The translations under genes were made by a program, and so were the position numbers. From Cubamyces lactineus (lineage: Eukaryota > Basidiomycota > Agaricomycetes > Polyporales > Polyporaceae): a DNA stretch of 64,000 bases. The notes under the pieces are model-generated. The model made no database searches and had not been told where the DNA came from. It saw nothing but the letters and a program-made list of their open reading frames with translations. The stretch lies in assembly GCA_022376465.1 (NCBI GenBank), contig JACDTU010000021.1:434001-498000 (forward strand), read 5' to 3'. This document shows positions 44,989 to 56,859 of the stretch, one piece after another. Each line of letters begins with the position of its first letter. The stretch's first letter is position 1.

Positions 44989-46547
44989 ATGAGCCCGCAA
45001 GAGCCACAAGTCATTGAAGCCTTCAAGGCGTGGCTCGTCCAGAACGGGGCACGCATCCATCCCGATGTCCAATTCGAACCGGGTGAGCACCGTTGATGCT
45101 CAGCGACGGCACACATAACAAACTCAGAGAAGATTGGATCTAAATTAGTGCCCTCCGGCTTCAACGTCGTCGCCGGAAGCGACGTGCCTGCTGACACGAC
45201 CGTCGTGTCTATTCCGTTCTCGTTGGCGATCACGCCAGACCTTTCTAAAGTTGCTTTGAAGGCGCTGTTCAAGGGTGCTGCTGAGAGCCATAGGCTCGAT
45301 ACGTTGAGCGAGCGGCAACTAGTATGCACATACGTCTGCATGCACCAGATCGCTCGTGATGCCGCAAGAGGGTAAGTTGACTCGGCTGCTGCCTTGGAAT
45401 GCGGCTGATCGAACCATCTCCTCCTCAGTTCACAGGCAGGCGTGCTGCGGCACGGACCTTACATCGCCACGCTTCCGTCCGCAGACAAGCTTCGCACCCC
45501 TTTACACTTTAACCCTGCGGAACTTGAAGCTTTCAAGGGATCTAACCTCTATGGCGCGACCTTAGATAGACAGAGAGATTGGCAAGCGGAGTGGGAACAG
45601 TGCCGGGCTGTCGTCGCAGCCGCGGACCCATCTTGGGGAGAAGCGTTTACCTGGTAAATCAGCAATACGCGTGCTGACTAGAGACCGGCAAGCTAACGAT
45701 GGCCAACAGGGACCGCTATCTCACAGCGTCGACATACCTATCTTCGCGCGCGTTCCCGTCTACCGTCTTGTCCGAGAACCCTTCGCTCGTTACCACGCCC
45801 TCGTCATATCCCGTTTTACTCCCAGGTATCGACGCGCTGAACCACGCCCGTGCACACCCCGTATCATGGGTAGTGTCCAGCAAGTCTGCGACCCCTTCTA
45901 CCGTTTCCTCTTCCTCTTCCGAATCAGAACCCTCCATCTCGCTCGTGATCCACACCGTGACGCCTCGCGGATCGGAGCTGCTCAACAACTACGGTCCGAA
46001 GCCGAACGCAGAGCTCACCCTCGGCTACGGATTCTCGCTCGCAAACAACCCCGACGACACGATCGTTCTCAAGATCGGCGGGCCGTCCGCCAGTCACGGT
46101 GGGGGGAAATGGGAGGTAGGGCGGGCAGCGCGCGGCGCTGAGCCTGTGTGGGAAGCAGTTCTCGCTGCTGTGCGCGCTCAGAACGACGAGGATGACGAGG
46201 ACGAGGACGGGGAGGGAGAGGAGGGCCCGTCCATAGAGGACGAGTTGTGTGCGGCTGATATGCTGGCGGAGATGGCACAGAGTTTGTACGATCGACTCCC
46301 GCCGTTGCCGCCTGCGAACGCAGCGGAGATGAGGCCGGAGGTCCTGCAGATGCTCGAGCACTACCTTGAAGGTATGTTGGATGCTCGACAACAGCGCCGT
46401 GTTTGCTCACTCGGACTTTGGGTAGGTCAAAGAGATATCCTGCAGTCGCTGATAGAGTTTGCGAACGCCAAGGAAGCGAGTGCTCTGCAAAGAGCGCGAG
46501 AACAAGGGCTCCACATCGTGGCTGAGGAAGACGAGGAAGAGGAGTGA
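44989..46547 (+). CDS. SET-domain lysine methyltransferase (RKM/SETD6-like)
   Basis: Predicted protein methyltransferase of the Rubisco-LSMT/SETD3/SETD6/RKM class, about 450 residues. N-terminus FKAWLVQNGARIHPDVQFE, then the first SET strand region (NVVAGSDVPADTTVVSIPFS), an iSET helical insert (WEQCRAVVAAADPSWGEAFT), PGIDALNHARAHP, which is the conserved DxxNH block, and GSELLNNYGPKPNAELTLGYGF, where NNYG supplies the SAM/substrate contacts. An acidic run (DEDDEDEDGEGEEGP) and a helical C-terminal substrate-binding part follow, ending in EEDEEEE before TGA. A final 54-nt in-frame intron near 46374-46427 may be removed or retained. Substrates are likely ribosomal or translation proteins, by family only. 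Confidence 0.88.
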
Positions 46548-46659
46548 TCTACTTCTGACGCGCAAACCCACTAGATAGAGTACAAATGGTACACAGCACC
46601 CGTTCCTACTGCTACACTATTCTTGGCTCCTTGGGGACCAGTACGAGCCCTTCCTTGGC

Positions 46660-48139
46660 TCACGGTACTACGATAGGCTCAAGCCCGAGGTTGTAAATCC
46701 TGTTCGCGTTGTCGAAGAGTGCGCCTTTGACAATGCTGATCGCCTGAGGTAAAGTGAGTTCCCACCTTCTGATTGAGCTCTCCAAAACCTAGACGTGCGG
46801 CACGCGTGGTGAGTCCCGGCTCTCTCAGTATGAATATTGACACAGACCTCGAATAGTGCCTGACGCGCTTGCAGCGTTCCAAGGTAGTATGATTCGGGCC
46901 AGTAATGTCCATCCGCTACGATCAAATCAGCAAGTGAAGCCTACGGTAGGACGCAACAGAACCTACTCGACCACATAATCTTATTGGTGGGAGCAAGCTC
47001 CAGGACCTGTCTGACGACCTGCCGCTGGCCATCCGCACTCAGGAACGGGAAGATCTCGCCAAAGTCGAGGTACACGTTCTCGTACACTGCGGTGAGGTAG
47101 CCCGCCTCCTTGGTGTACGGGTAACTCGAGTGCAGCAGAACGATCTTCGTCGCTGGGTAGGCCTTGATGAGCGGCTGAAGGTGCGCAGGAGAGGAGAGCG
47201 TGAGGGTGATGTCGTTGTCGCCCAGTCCTGTGTGGAATTGCACTGCAAGTCGTCAACGATCCGCTATATCATGCACTGCACGGAGGTGTGCCATACCAGG
47301 CTTCCCATGTTCACCAGCGATACGCATGGTAACGTTCACGACGTAGTCGTTGATCTCCTTATGGGCCAGCCGAAGCTCGCGTTTGGTCATGTAGAGAAGA
47401 CTAAGCTTTGTGAGTAGCTGCTCGATCTCGTTGATCACGCCATCGTCTAATAGCGAGGTGGTGAGGGACACGTTCAGCCCGGTGCGATAGCACGCGATCG
47501 ACTTGAACCCGGCGACCTCACTGTCCGTCGCTGCTGTGGTGAGCGCCGCCTCGAGACCTGACATGAATCTGTGGGAGAGCTTCGACGGGGACAGCTCGCC
47601 CGCGACGAATTGAGCCTCGATGCCTCGTTTGAGGATTTCCTATCGTGCGAAAGCGGTGGTCAGCTTATCGGATGTCAAGCTGCGCTACAGCGGGAGTAGC
47701 GCAGTACCTCCGCGAGGGCCTCGACGCGAACGATGCGTTTCGTCGGGCTGGCGGTGAACTGGTCATGCCACTGATAGGGGTACGTGTTATCCGTACACCC
47801 AAGTCCGTCGTCGATCAGGATGCATTGGATGCGCGTCGAGCCCATGCATAACCTGCATAGCTGGTCGTACGGAAGCTCTTGCCTATGTCGCTTCACGGCC
47901 TCCCAGTCCACGCTCGGCGCAAGTCCGAATAACTTGGCGAGCTGGGCTATCGCGCGGTAGCACGCCATGGTGGTCGTCGCATCCTGCGATGCCTTTTCGC
48001 CGCTCGCCTCGCTGACCAGACCCTCGAACGGGAACGCGTCCTTGTGCTCTTCGCGCAGAAATGCGTGTGCGTGGTTGTCGATGGCGGGGTAGGAGAAGAC
48101 GACGCGGGAGAGCTCTCTGATATCTTCGGACATGTCCAT
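46660..48139 (-). CDS. Amidohydrolase, FluG N-terminal-like
   Basis: TIM-barrel metal-dependent hydrolase of the amidohydrolase-2 superfamily, about 420 residues, resembling the N-terminal half of FluG without its glutamine-synthetase half. The start of the barrel has PAIDNHAHAFLREE, with the HxH metal motif as NHAHAF. Next come LCMGSTRIQCILIDDGLG, TKIVLLHSSYPYTKEAGYL (metal His in LLHSSYP), YENVYLDFGEIFPFLS, KIMWSS-type D/S end with VADGHYWPESYYLGT, and a C-terminal ANRIYNL, typical of the family. At least five exons. The start is the first Met at 48139, with another two codons later. The substrate is unknown. Convergent with the SET gene, 112 bp apart. Confidence 0.87.
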
Positions 48140-48597
48140 CCTGGCGAGATCGTTGCTACTGTGTGTGTTGATACAGAGTTTTGTTGAGAGTATGCTAGTG
48201 GTGGCGGTGCGTCGAGCTTGTTGGGCGGCGGATGTTGGAATTCAGTATACTCAGTAGGTTGCTGAATACCAACCTGCTGACGGCGACGCTACGGCCCGAT
48301 TTGTTTGTTAGATGCTTATCGGGGAGAGGCAGCGCTTCATGTGCCAGAGATTCAATATCAGGCTCAACTAGATGCATGTACAGTGCGCGCGGCAGATTGT
48401 ATCCATAAAGGTGTGCTTTCCTCGACGGGTTATCCTTAGTTGAAGCCACTCATCTATGCAAATAGCATCATCACTTCTCGTACGGTAGTAGTAAGTCGAG
48501 TATGGCACCGGGCGGGCCAGCGGGTGAGCGGCGGCGAATTCCTGTGAGTACTGCCATAAGACATGATCATACATAGTATAGCAAATACTTTTACCGA
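48140..48597. other. Upstream region of the amidohydrolase and tRNA
   Basis: 458 bp; no gene seen. Holds the amidohydrolase promoter and the tRNA-Asp 5' flank. Confidence 0.5.
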
Positions 48598-48680
48598 TCT
48601 CTGTTAGTATATCGGTTAGTACACGCGCCTGTCATTTCTACTGACCGCGCGAAAGCGGGGTTCGACTCCCCGACAGAGAG
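48598..48680 (+). tRNA. tRNA-Asp(GTC) with intron
   Basis: The acceptor stem TCTCTGT pairs with ACAGAGA, discriminator G. The anticodon stem CGCGC pairs with GCGCG around loop C-T-G-T-C-A-C, interrupted after position 37 by an 11-nt intron. The T-arm is GGGGTTCGACTCCCC. The mature length is 72 nt and the sequence is close to fungal tRNA-Asp. Confidence 0.95.
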
Positions 48681-49629
48681 GTTATATTTTTGCTTTCCTT
48701 TACGCCCACCATCATTCTGATCCGCTGTGGCCGTCTGTATCCGCCTTCTCTCCTCCCACAGTGCATGATCTCTGCATGATACTTCCTGATGAAGGCTTCA
48801 TATCGCGGTAAGTACATGCCGGTGGCTTCGAGACCAGCCGTGGTTTCCGGAGCACCGTCCATATGGCCTACGAGTGCGTCGACGTTTCCATTTCGCCCGA
48901 TTTGCACAAGGACACTGCCCGAACGTGGAATATGAACGTACAGTGCTCTCGATGTGCTGTATCAATTGCAACTGGGGTATCTCTGTTTCTGAAATAGCTA
49001 CTACATGGTGCGCTGTCACTTGACCATTTGGCCGAACCACTGCCAATTTAAACAGGCCTTCATCGCGCCTGCGAAGCCCATGCGCACACTCCGCAAGCCT
49101 GCGGACACGTCTTCTGCACGTCTCGAAGATAGCATCCACGCGATGGGTGGATCTCCCTCCCCGAAATTCATGATTTGTTCTCAGGTTTGCCATCCGCTAT
49201 TTGGAATATATCAGAACATCTGACGCTGTTCGGAATGAGACGGTCTCTTTTTGAATCAGCGACAAGCGGACTGCTGAATCGATTGCTCTCAACCTCCAGC
49301 ACCAGACTGCGCTAGTGTTCTTTATACCAGCTCGCAAACGTCGTCCTTGTGGCTGGCTTGTTAATATTTATACTTGGCTGACGGACGGACGCTGGGACAT
49401 TTCAAGCCCTACCAAAGTGTTTGAAATGGCGGCGTCCCCATTCTAGGGATCCAGGTCCCAACATCATTCTCTCGTTTACTTAATCCTCCGTTGCCGATAC
49501 ACCTTATCTACCCTTGCGGATTCTCACAGGGCCCAGCTGTGGCTTGCAGACTTGCCAGCAGCTTCGTTGGTAGCAAGATCCGTCTCGCTTGCTGTTCTTC
49601 CGACTTGTGCGGTTACTCTCCTGGCGTCA
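48681..49629. other. Intergenic region before the amine oxidase
   Basis: About 950 bp. Two overlapping reverse frames (48638-48907, 48798-49193) have no known domain; a joint reading could be imagined but cannot be supported. The last 200 bp are the likely promoter of the amine oxidase gene. Confidence 0.4.
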
Positions 49630-51641
49630 ATGACCATGGCTTTCCTGCGATTCTGGGTCTTCTATACGAGTCTGCTGGTTTTCTCTGCTCCCGGTTCTAT
49701 TGGTCTCTCTGTGGACGCCAGCGCGCACAAGAAGGATGCGTCCGTTCTCATCCTAGGCGGAGGCGTCGCGGGCGTCATCGCTGCACGTACTCTCCACGAA
49801 AAGGGCATCAACAACTTCACCATCATTGAAGCACGAGGTATTAACCACATTCTATCCTAAGAAGAATACTCCGCTCATCCCCGTGTTGCGTCGCAGACCA
49901 ACTGGGTGGTCGTCTCACCTCAACCACCTTCGGCGCTCCCGGAAAGCAGTTGACGCTCGAGCTGGGTGCGTCCGGGTCTATTGCCGTAAACAGTTAAGTA
50001 TCCTCGTATTTACTACTTTGCAGGTGCCAATTGGGTACAGGGAACACAGTCGGGCGACAGCCCCACCAACCCCATATGGACTCTAGCACAGAAGCACGGA
50101 TTGCATACCCAATTCAACGACTGGGAGGGCAGCATCAGTGAGTAACATCCACACGCACTCGCTCGCAGCCAAATGAATAATCATACACCTCGTTAGCGAC
50201 ATTCGATGCATCGGGGCCCGTTGACTACCTTGATGTCTTCGACGACTCTGGCGATGCGTACACGAACCTGACCATCGCCGCGGGGGCGCGCGTCGCGAAG
50301 CAGCTCGTCGATGGTACCGCACGCACCGGCTACTCCCTCGTCGGCGCGAAGTCGCAGACGGCGCAGGCGATGGCGAGCGAGTACTATCAGTTCGACTGGG
50401 AGTATGCGCAGACCCCGGAGCAATCCTCTTGGATCGCCAGCTCTTGGGTCAGTGCTCCTCGACCGCGTGTTGATCCCTGCACTGACGCGGGTACGGTAGG
50501 GCAACAACTTCACGTACGATACTGACATGGGCGGGTTTGGAGACGACAACCAGATGGCGCTGGACCAGCGCGGGTTCAAGTACTTCATCCAGGCTGAGGC
50601 CGCAGATTTCCTACAGCCCAGCCAGACGCGGTTCAACTCGACCGTGAAAAAAATCACCCATTCGGACTCGGATGTTGCAGTCGAGCTCGTCAGCGGGGAG
50701 ACGCTGCATGCGGACTATGCTTTGTGTACGTTCAGCTTGGGCGTGCTGCAGCACGATGACGTCGTCTTCGAGCCTGCGTTGCCGGACTGGAAGCAGGAGG
50801 CGATCCAGAGCATGGTTATGGTAGGTGTCCTTCGTGCTACTCAAGGCGCATTTTTGGTCCTTGGACTGCAGTATTGATACAATCTATCAACCTGCAGGCG
50901 ACGTACACGAAGATCTTTCTACAGTTCCCGGACAAGTTCTGGTTCGATACCGAGGTGGGTCCACCTTAGGCCTGGAAGGAAACGGAGGACTGACCAAGTT
51001 TGCCCAAAGATGGCGTTGTATGCGGACCCGGAACGCGGCAGATATCCGGTTTGGCAGAGCTTGGACCACGAGAACTTCTTCCCTGGTTCCGGTGTCGTCT
51101 TCGTCACAGTGACTGTACGCACTATCCGCGTACTCCGTCTTACTCATGTCCTTAACGCCCTTGATCTATCGTGCACAGGGTGACTACTCGCAGCGCATCG
51201 AGGCGCTCCCTGACTCACAAGTCCAGGAAGAGGTGCTCGGGGTGCTGCGCGCGATGTACCCGAACACGACGATCCCGGAGCCGCTCGCGTTCCTCTACCC
51301 GCGCTGGCACACCGACCCGCTCTTCCGCGGCTCGTACTCGAACTGGCCCCCGTCCTTCTTCAGCGAGCACCACGAGAACCTGCGCGCGAACGTAGGGGAT
51401 CGGCTCTGGTTCGCGGGTGAGGCGACGAGCCAGAAGTACTTTGGTATGTGGACTCGAACTTCTATTCTCCCAGATGCCTGTGGGTCGGTGGCTGACGTAG
51501 AGTCCTGCAGGTTTCTTGCATGGCGCATACTTCGAGGGGCTGGATGTGGCGACGCTTCTCGCCAAGTGCATCCAAGGCAATAGTTGCGTCAGAATCAAGC
51601 ACGTCGAGGAGATCAAGAACCTCCGGCCGTACAAGGTGTAG
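49630..51641 (+). CDS. Secreted FAD-dependent amine (polyamine) oxidase
   Basis: Flavoprotein that oxidises amines, probably polyamines, yielding H2O2; about 510 residues, eight or more exons. The N-terminus (MAFLRFWVFYTSLLVFSAPG, Met at 49630 or 49636) is a signal peptide. The FAD dinucleotide-binding motif follows: VLILGGGVAGVIAARTLHE and FTIIEARDQLGGRL, which ends the beta-alpha-beta unit. Next ELGANWVQGTQSG, QPSQTRFNSTVKKI, YALCTFSLGVLQHDDVVFEP, the substrate-binding region, and the C-terminal FAD-binding GDRLWFAGEATSQKYFGFLH motif, read as DRLWFAGEATSQKY plus GFLHGAYFEG. All joints are GT-AG. Ends KNLRPYKV at TAG 51641. A role in the secretome as an H2O2 source is possible; not shown. 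Convergent with the membrane protein gene. Confidence 0.92.
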
Positions 51642-51804
51642 TGCATAACAAATGTTGAGGCGGTATGCGATCAGCCATGTAGCGTGTCTATAGCGGACAA
51701 TCGTCCATGTCATAACGGTTATAACAATACAAACATACATGGCCATCACCCTCAAGCGTCATGAGAGCAGCCTAATCCGCAGAAGTGAGCTCAAAAGGAG
51801 ACCC

Positions 51805-54153
51805 TTACTTGGGCAAAGTAGCGGCGCTCCCCTTGCGGGTGTCGCGGAAGTCCACTGTGTAGATCCGTGGTCGGTCCATGTCCGCAAAGTCCCAATTTTG
51901 ATCCTTCTTGATGATGGAGACGCCTTCGGGGGACGGGTCAGAGAGCGCACTGGGACACCGGATGACGGGGCTTGACGCCTTGCTCCGGGTGGGGGACTTC
52001 TCGGTGTCGTTCGCGAACACGTCCGGGTCGAAGTCTGACTCGGTGAGGACCGCCTCGACATGCACTGCGAGGAAGACGTGAATACTGCATGGTACGGAGC
52101 GTGCAGCGCTGGAAGGCTTACAGTAGTGCTCAAGGCCTTTGCCGAACCCGGTCCAGCAGATGATGCCGAAGACGAAGGCGCCGATGAGGACGATGAAGGA
52201 GACAAGCGTCGTGCAGCCGAAAAAGGGCCACTCGATGAACGTCCAGGTGTACACCTGCGAGTAGAACATGACGCTCCAGCCGACGATGTAGCACAGGTTG
52301 AGGAAGAGGAACGCGGCCATGAGCAGCTTCATCTCGCGCCTGATCGCGAACCATCCCTGTGTGCACGCGCGAATGTCGGTCAGTCAACCGAGGTGAGGTG
52401 AACAAACGACTGAGCGTGACTTGCCATGACGATCCACGGGACGATTGTCTGTTCCGAGTGGGAGCGACGCTTATCAGTCATGCGCTTATCGCCGTCCGGT
52501 GAAGTTAACGTACCACAATCGTGAAGATGAACAGCGCGTAATAGAGCGGCGAGTGCTCCGCGAGCACCGCGATCTCGCTGTTACGGAGCTGGTCGACCCA
52601 GAGGCTGATCGCGGTCACCGTGAAGAAGAGCGCCAGCTGCAGGAACATCGAGTCGATCAGGAAGAACTGCGATCTAACGTCAGCCGTCATCGAAATCGCG
52701 CGAGCTCCGACGTCCATCAACGGATCGCTTACTTTGTAGAGACGCATCACTTGTGGAGGGGGGCCGACACGACGGATCGTCGACGAGCTGTAACCCTATG
52801 GCAACGATGAGAAAGGCGGTGAACACGACGTCTTCGTGGTTGGGGTATCGAGGTGCGTACCTTCACGATGTGCCACGCCAAGAAGGTGGTCGATATCAAC
52901 GCTGTGACGTTGAGCACTAACTCCGGGATCTACCCACCACCAATTAGCCTGTTTTTATCTCACGGAAGGCAGCTGCGCCTACTTGGAGAGCCAGGCGGGT
53001 CGTGAAGTAGGACGGCATGATATCGAAATGACAAGGGGTGCCGCTATTTACGATCAGCGTCTCGTATCTGAACTTGACGTCTTCTGTCCGCCAGATCGTG
53101 TACGTCGCCCAAGACGTTTGCATGACGCGCGCGAAGACGACGGCCCAGCTATCATGACGAGAGTATGTCAGTAGGGTTTCTGAGAAAGAGCGGGCACCGG
53201 CCTAGACCTACATATGTGGGATGGAGTTGTATAGAATCTAATGCATCCGACCGCTTGTTAGCATGCTAGGAAGCATGGGGATCAAAGGCAGAGGACGTAC
53301 ACCGAAAGTGGACAAGCCCAACAGCCAGAACTGAGAACCGACCAACGCCAGGTCTTCTCTCTGAGAGTTGTCGAGGCTGCAATTCCGTCAGAACGCCGTT
53401 GTCTCTCCAATGCCCACGCTTACATTCTCCCCGGGTACTCGAGCATGCGCGCGCAAGTCTCGCTTAAGAAAACGGTGTTGCCGTCATAATCTAGTTGGAC
53501 ACCGGCGATGCTGCCGTCGGTGGCATTTCGGACAGGACGGAGGAACGCGTCCTCAGGGGATCTGCGGGCAATCTGTGTCGTGTCAATCAAGGTGAGGGCC
53601 GCCGTGTGTGAGAAGGTTGCACATGGACGTACAGTAACGTGCGCATCTCGGAGGTCTAGGCTGCCCTGCAACGCATAGTTCAGTATCATAATGCCCGCAA
53701 TGTTGCTTGTGGCCCTACGTACCAGTTCCACGAACCTGGGGACCACGCTCGCGGTCGTGTTCACCACCATACCGGTGTCCCAGATCGTCATGCATTCCTT
53801 GTACACATTGCCTATGGGCGCGGCGGTGCACAACTTCAGTGTGAGGTCGTCGCCGGAACGGAACAAGCGCGCGACCTCGTTACGGGGAACCTCCGCAGTG
53901 TGTAAGACGTTGTTCACAAACGCAAAGGTGCTCGCATCTTCCGAGTAGACAAATGCGGCGGTGAGCCCTTGCGCGAGGCAGTGGATCACGCTCAGGAGGA
54001 AGAACGCGAGCGTGTGTGGGGTGAGGGTGATGCGTGCTAACTGCGGGACATAGCCAAAGTCAATCCTAGTGCCAAGCGCCGTGCAGATCCGGGGGCGTTC
54101 TCACTCACCGCAGATTTGAGCAGGATGACTGCTTTGCTTTTGCTCTTCGTCAT
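51805..54153 (-). CDS. Uncharacterised polytopic membrane protein
   Basis: Multi-exon gene, about 560 residues, family not recognised. The likely first exon encodes MTKSKSKAVILLKSA and joins by a GT-AG intron to LARITLTPHTLAFFLLSVIH. A large soluble, probably luminal or extracellular region of about 180 residues follows (EDASTFAFVNNVLHTAE, SDDLTLKLCTAAPIGNVY-like with paired Cys, DYDGNTVFLSETCARMLE). Then several hydrophobic helices come in separate exons, for example SMFLQLALFFTVTAISLWVD, SPLYYALFIFTIVV, MAAFLFLNLCYIVGWSVMF and LVSFIVLIGAFVFGIICW, and a polar cytosolic tail. The layout (soluble N-domain, bundle of about six to seven helices, tail) is receptor- or transporter-like. It lacks the N-terminal 7TM start of STE3, so I do not call it a pheromone receptor. 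Exons in the middle are approximate. Confidence 0.68.
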
Positions 54154-55390
54154 GTTCGAACAGAGAATAATACGTGGAGGGACGAGATCGTACAGACAAA
54201 ACGATCGGGACTGTCAAAGCCCACTGAAAGAACCAAGTACACAATCTGCCAGAAATGGAGTCCGAGCTACGAAAGCAAAGAAGGGAAAGAATCACCAGGA
54301 AAGAAACGGCGCGCAGAGATGAGGAACGAAGAACGGCAACTTGCAGCAGCTCAGTCCTGGAGCCTGCTCAGAGCCTCGAGACCCAGAGGGAAAGAGGCAC
54401 GGCGGGCGCGAGGGGCAGCGCGTTAAGTAACCGCTTGCGCTGGCCGTTCCGGCTGCTGGGGCCAATGGGCAGTGGCGGAGGCGCCTCAGTAGGGTTGATG
54501 ATGATGATGATGATGCTCCCCTGGACCTGCGTTACCGAGAGGGGAGACAGCAACGGTGGCGATGCACGATCTTAATGGCGGCAGCTAGTGGCTTGATGGA
54601 GAACGCTCACGATGCGGGATTGCGACCGCAGCGAGAGACGGTAGAGGCGTAGGCTTGGGGTAGAACAGGTTCAAGATGGCTGCTAGGTATTCTTATCGAG
54701 GTGCTGGATGAGCATGATATATAGAAGCAAGAATGGTAGATTGCCAGCAAAATCCACAACATCGCATGTCCATGTGCTGTTGGGAAATCCGGTACTCAAT
54801 CATGGGATGGTTGGTAGATGGCCCGGCTGGGTTCCGGAGACGCTGTACGAAACGCGAGCTACAGGCGCAATGAGAATGAGAATGCGGTGATGTCGAAAGG
54901 AAGATCTTCTGCAATGCCGTCAGAGATTCGAGCATTCAGTAGCGGGCTGCCACATGATCTCCGTCAGCCTCGAGGACGGCATCACTCCCATAGATTCATC
55001 GCCGCCATCAGCGTTTCTCGACCCTCTCGCTGACAACCACACTCACAAGTAAACCACCATCTTACCAGCCACAAGTCGGATTGTCAGTGGAATCAATGCA
55101 CATCTCCCTGTACCCACACATTTCGGGGACATTTCGGGTAGTCTGGAGGAGATTCAGCGCGAGTAGTTGTTACTCACCGCCCCCCGCCATCTGGAAGCGT
55201 GCTCGGCGACATGAACGGAGTTGAGCGAGAGTGCGTTGGCGACCAATGCTGGAGGCGCGAGGTCAAGAGCGACGGACTCTGCTACTGCCTGGCACCCACG
55301 CGATACCTCGGTCCACAGAGCGACGTCGATGAGTGAACCGCGTTCCATTCCGAGGAATCGTTCGAAGGTTTCGCGACGGCCCGCGGAGCG
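54154..55390. other. Intergenic region
   Basis: About 1.2 kb with no supportable gene; contains an ATG trinucleotide repeat at 54495-54515. A reverse frame at 55154-55348 lies next to the pseudogene but shows no match to either parent gene. Confidence 0.4.
54495..54515. repeat. ATG trinucleotide microsatellite
   Basis: About six to seven GAT/ATG units in a row. Confidence 0.7.
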
Positions 55391-55521
55391 TCATAAATCA
55401 ACCTTCTTGTTTGCCTCGCAGTCGGCCACATGGATCAATGCCGTGAGCCATCTTACAGGCTCAAAGACGTTCGCTATGCCGGCGGGCTCGATCTTCTCGA
55501 AGTTGTGCCCTGGTCGCTCAA
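55391..55521 (-). pseudogene. M28 peptidase 3'-end remnant
   Basis: On the reverse strand the stretch reads LSDQGHNFEKIEPAGIANV, then, after a little, LIHVADCEANKKVDL and TGA. It aligns with the last two exons of both intact M28 genes in this window (LSERDNYDFDQIKSIAKV and LLHVAGFDLDEDDG; LSDREGYDFEQIKSIAKV and ILHVAGFDW). The GTAAGA donor-like site survives but the intron has lost its normal length. No catalytic part remains. It directly follows the LeuRS remnant with about 14 bp between, on the same strand. The resemblance is short, so homology is probable rather than certain. Confidence 0.62.
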
Positions 55522-55535
55522 ATGGCGCAGTGTTA

Positions 55536-55812
55536 GCACTTGCTCAGCCACGCGAGCATGCCGTTGAGCATCGTGTCGCTCGTCTCGATGATGTTTGACG
55601 TCTCCGTCTTCCCAACGAGTCTAGTCCGAAAGCATCAGCGAAAGCACCCGACGGCCCGGTGACATACTCCATGTACCTCTCTGCCCGCGCCCTCCACGAC
55701 AGCTCGCCGTGATGCAAGTACCGCTGATACATGAGCACCATCGAACGCTGTAACACTCGTTCGAGCTACAGGAGGTGATCAAGTCTTCTAGCTCCGCGTA
55801 CGCGAATGCCAT
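55536..55812 (-). pseudogene. Leucyl-tRNA synthetase internal fragment (degenerate)
   Basis: The reverse strand aligns with the intact LeuRS gene over about 275 bp corresponding to roughly 61020-60750. FAYAELEDLI matches [15 protein letters not shown] matches SSDEC, MYQRYLHHGELSWRARAERY matches the [20 protein letters not shown] stretch, and after the former intron an ETSDTMLNGMLAWLSK stretch matches [19 protein letters not shown] within the aligned part, frameshifts near the SSNEC motif and loss of both ends show that it is dead. Even the intron is still recognisable, so it arose from DNA, not retroposition. It adjoins the M28 remnant and sits about 3.2 kb from the end of the intact LeuRS gene. 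Confidence 0.85.
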
Positions 55813-55992
55813 ACGTCTGAGGATGACGAGGCGGACATGAAAGGAGGACGGGTCGAGCTGAGAAGTGCGTCGGGGGCTCGTTCAGTTGAGGTGCATGACG
55901 ATAGCTGACAGTTTCAATATGGGCTGCGTGTCGGCCTCTATCCCGACAGGTGGAAAGTAGTCATATAACTGCTGTTGTACGAGATTGTCAGT

Positions 55993-56424
55993 GGATGACT
56001 TCCCGTAAGGATTTAGAGACGTCTCTATTTCTCTAGATCACTCGCTCAAGCCGGATTTGGGAGCTCGTTTGAGATCCGAAGGTAGATTCAAAGTCCGTCT
56101 AGAGAGACGCTCGTCTCTAAACCTTGCGATCTAGAAGGGGGGGTCGACCCCCCCTTCCAGATTGAAGTTCGTCTCTATATCGACACAAATGGCAGGTAAT
56201 CGGGGCAGAAACCGTACATCCGACCCTTTTGCATGGCTTCCCATCAGCAAATTGCTATAGACGTGAGCACCGAATGTGCTGACTAAGCGGCAGGAGTGGT
56301 GCAGCCGATGGGCGTTTGCAAGTGGAGCCAAGTCGAAGCTCCGACATATTTTGCTCCCCGCTTTAGAATTTAGCCATGATCTAGAGAAATAGAGACGTCT
56401 CTAAATCCTTACGGGAAGTCATCC
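55993..56424. mobile_element. MITE with perfect 48-bp terminal inverted repeats
   Basis: The first 48 bp (from GGATGACTTCCCGTAAGG) are an exact reverse complement of the last 48 bp (ending CTTACGGGAAGTCATCC). The TIRs contain the inner palindrome AGAGACGTCTCT and end near CTCTAGATCA. The flanks on both sides read AGT, a possible 3-bp target duplication. The 432-bp body has no coding capacity and carries a G7/C7 hairpin. It is a non-autonomous DNA transposon; the superfamily is not assigned. Perfect TIRs suggest recent insertion. It sits between the LeuRS/M28 pseudogene and the intact M28 gene. Confidence 0.9.
56134..56157. repeat. Perfect 24-bp palindrome inside the MITE
   Basis: Runs of seven G and seven C flank TCGA with matching GAA/TTC ends, giving a perfect palindrome; imperfect pairing extends several bases further. 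It would form a strong hairpin within the element. Confidence 0.85.
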
Positions 56425-56859
56425 AGTAGAGCCTTCTGAGTGCTAGAGATACGCACCCCTGAGGAACTCTGTAGAAGGGGCCCGTGGGAACGTTTAAGTC
56501 CATCATCAAGACCCCGAACTGCCGCCGGCAAAGGCAACTGTGGAAGCGCCAGTCAGTACTTCAGTCCAACGACCAATACTCGATGGACAGCGTTTGAAAC
56601 TCGACGTTGGAACGACCACACAGATGTACCGAGCGAGGCGAGCGTGTCTAAGCAGGTTGTGTGTTGGTTTCTCTTTGAAAGAAATATGACTTAGAACGAG
56701 CATACCTCAAGAGAATCGCCGAATCACCATCAAGCATTGAATATGGACTGCGCCAGATATCTCTGGTCAGTCTGATACTCGTCTAAACATGGTATGGTAT
56801 CGGAAACGAGGATCCCTGTGATAACTGATAAACAGCACGTCGCTATCATGATACATAGA

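Noticed and set aside
48638..49193. Overlapping reverse frames next to tRNA-Asp
   Set aside because: No domain, no clear start or splice joint; cannot be supported as a gene.
51805..54153. Polytopic membrane protein as a STE3 pheromone receptor
   Set aside because: It has a large soluble N-terminal region and no STE3-like start or loop motifs, and it is 27 kb from the nearest pheromone gene.
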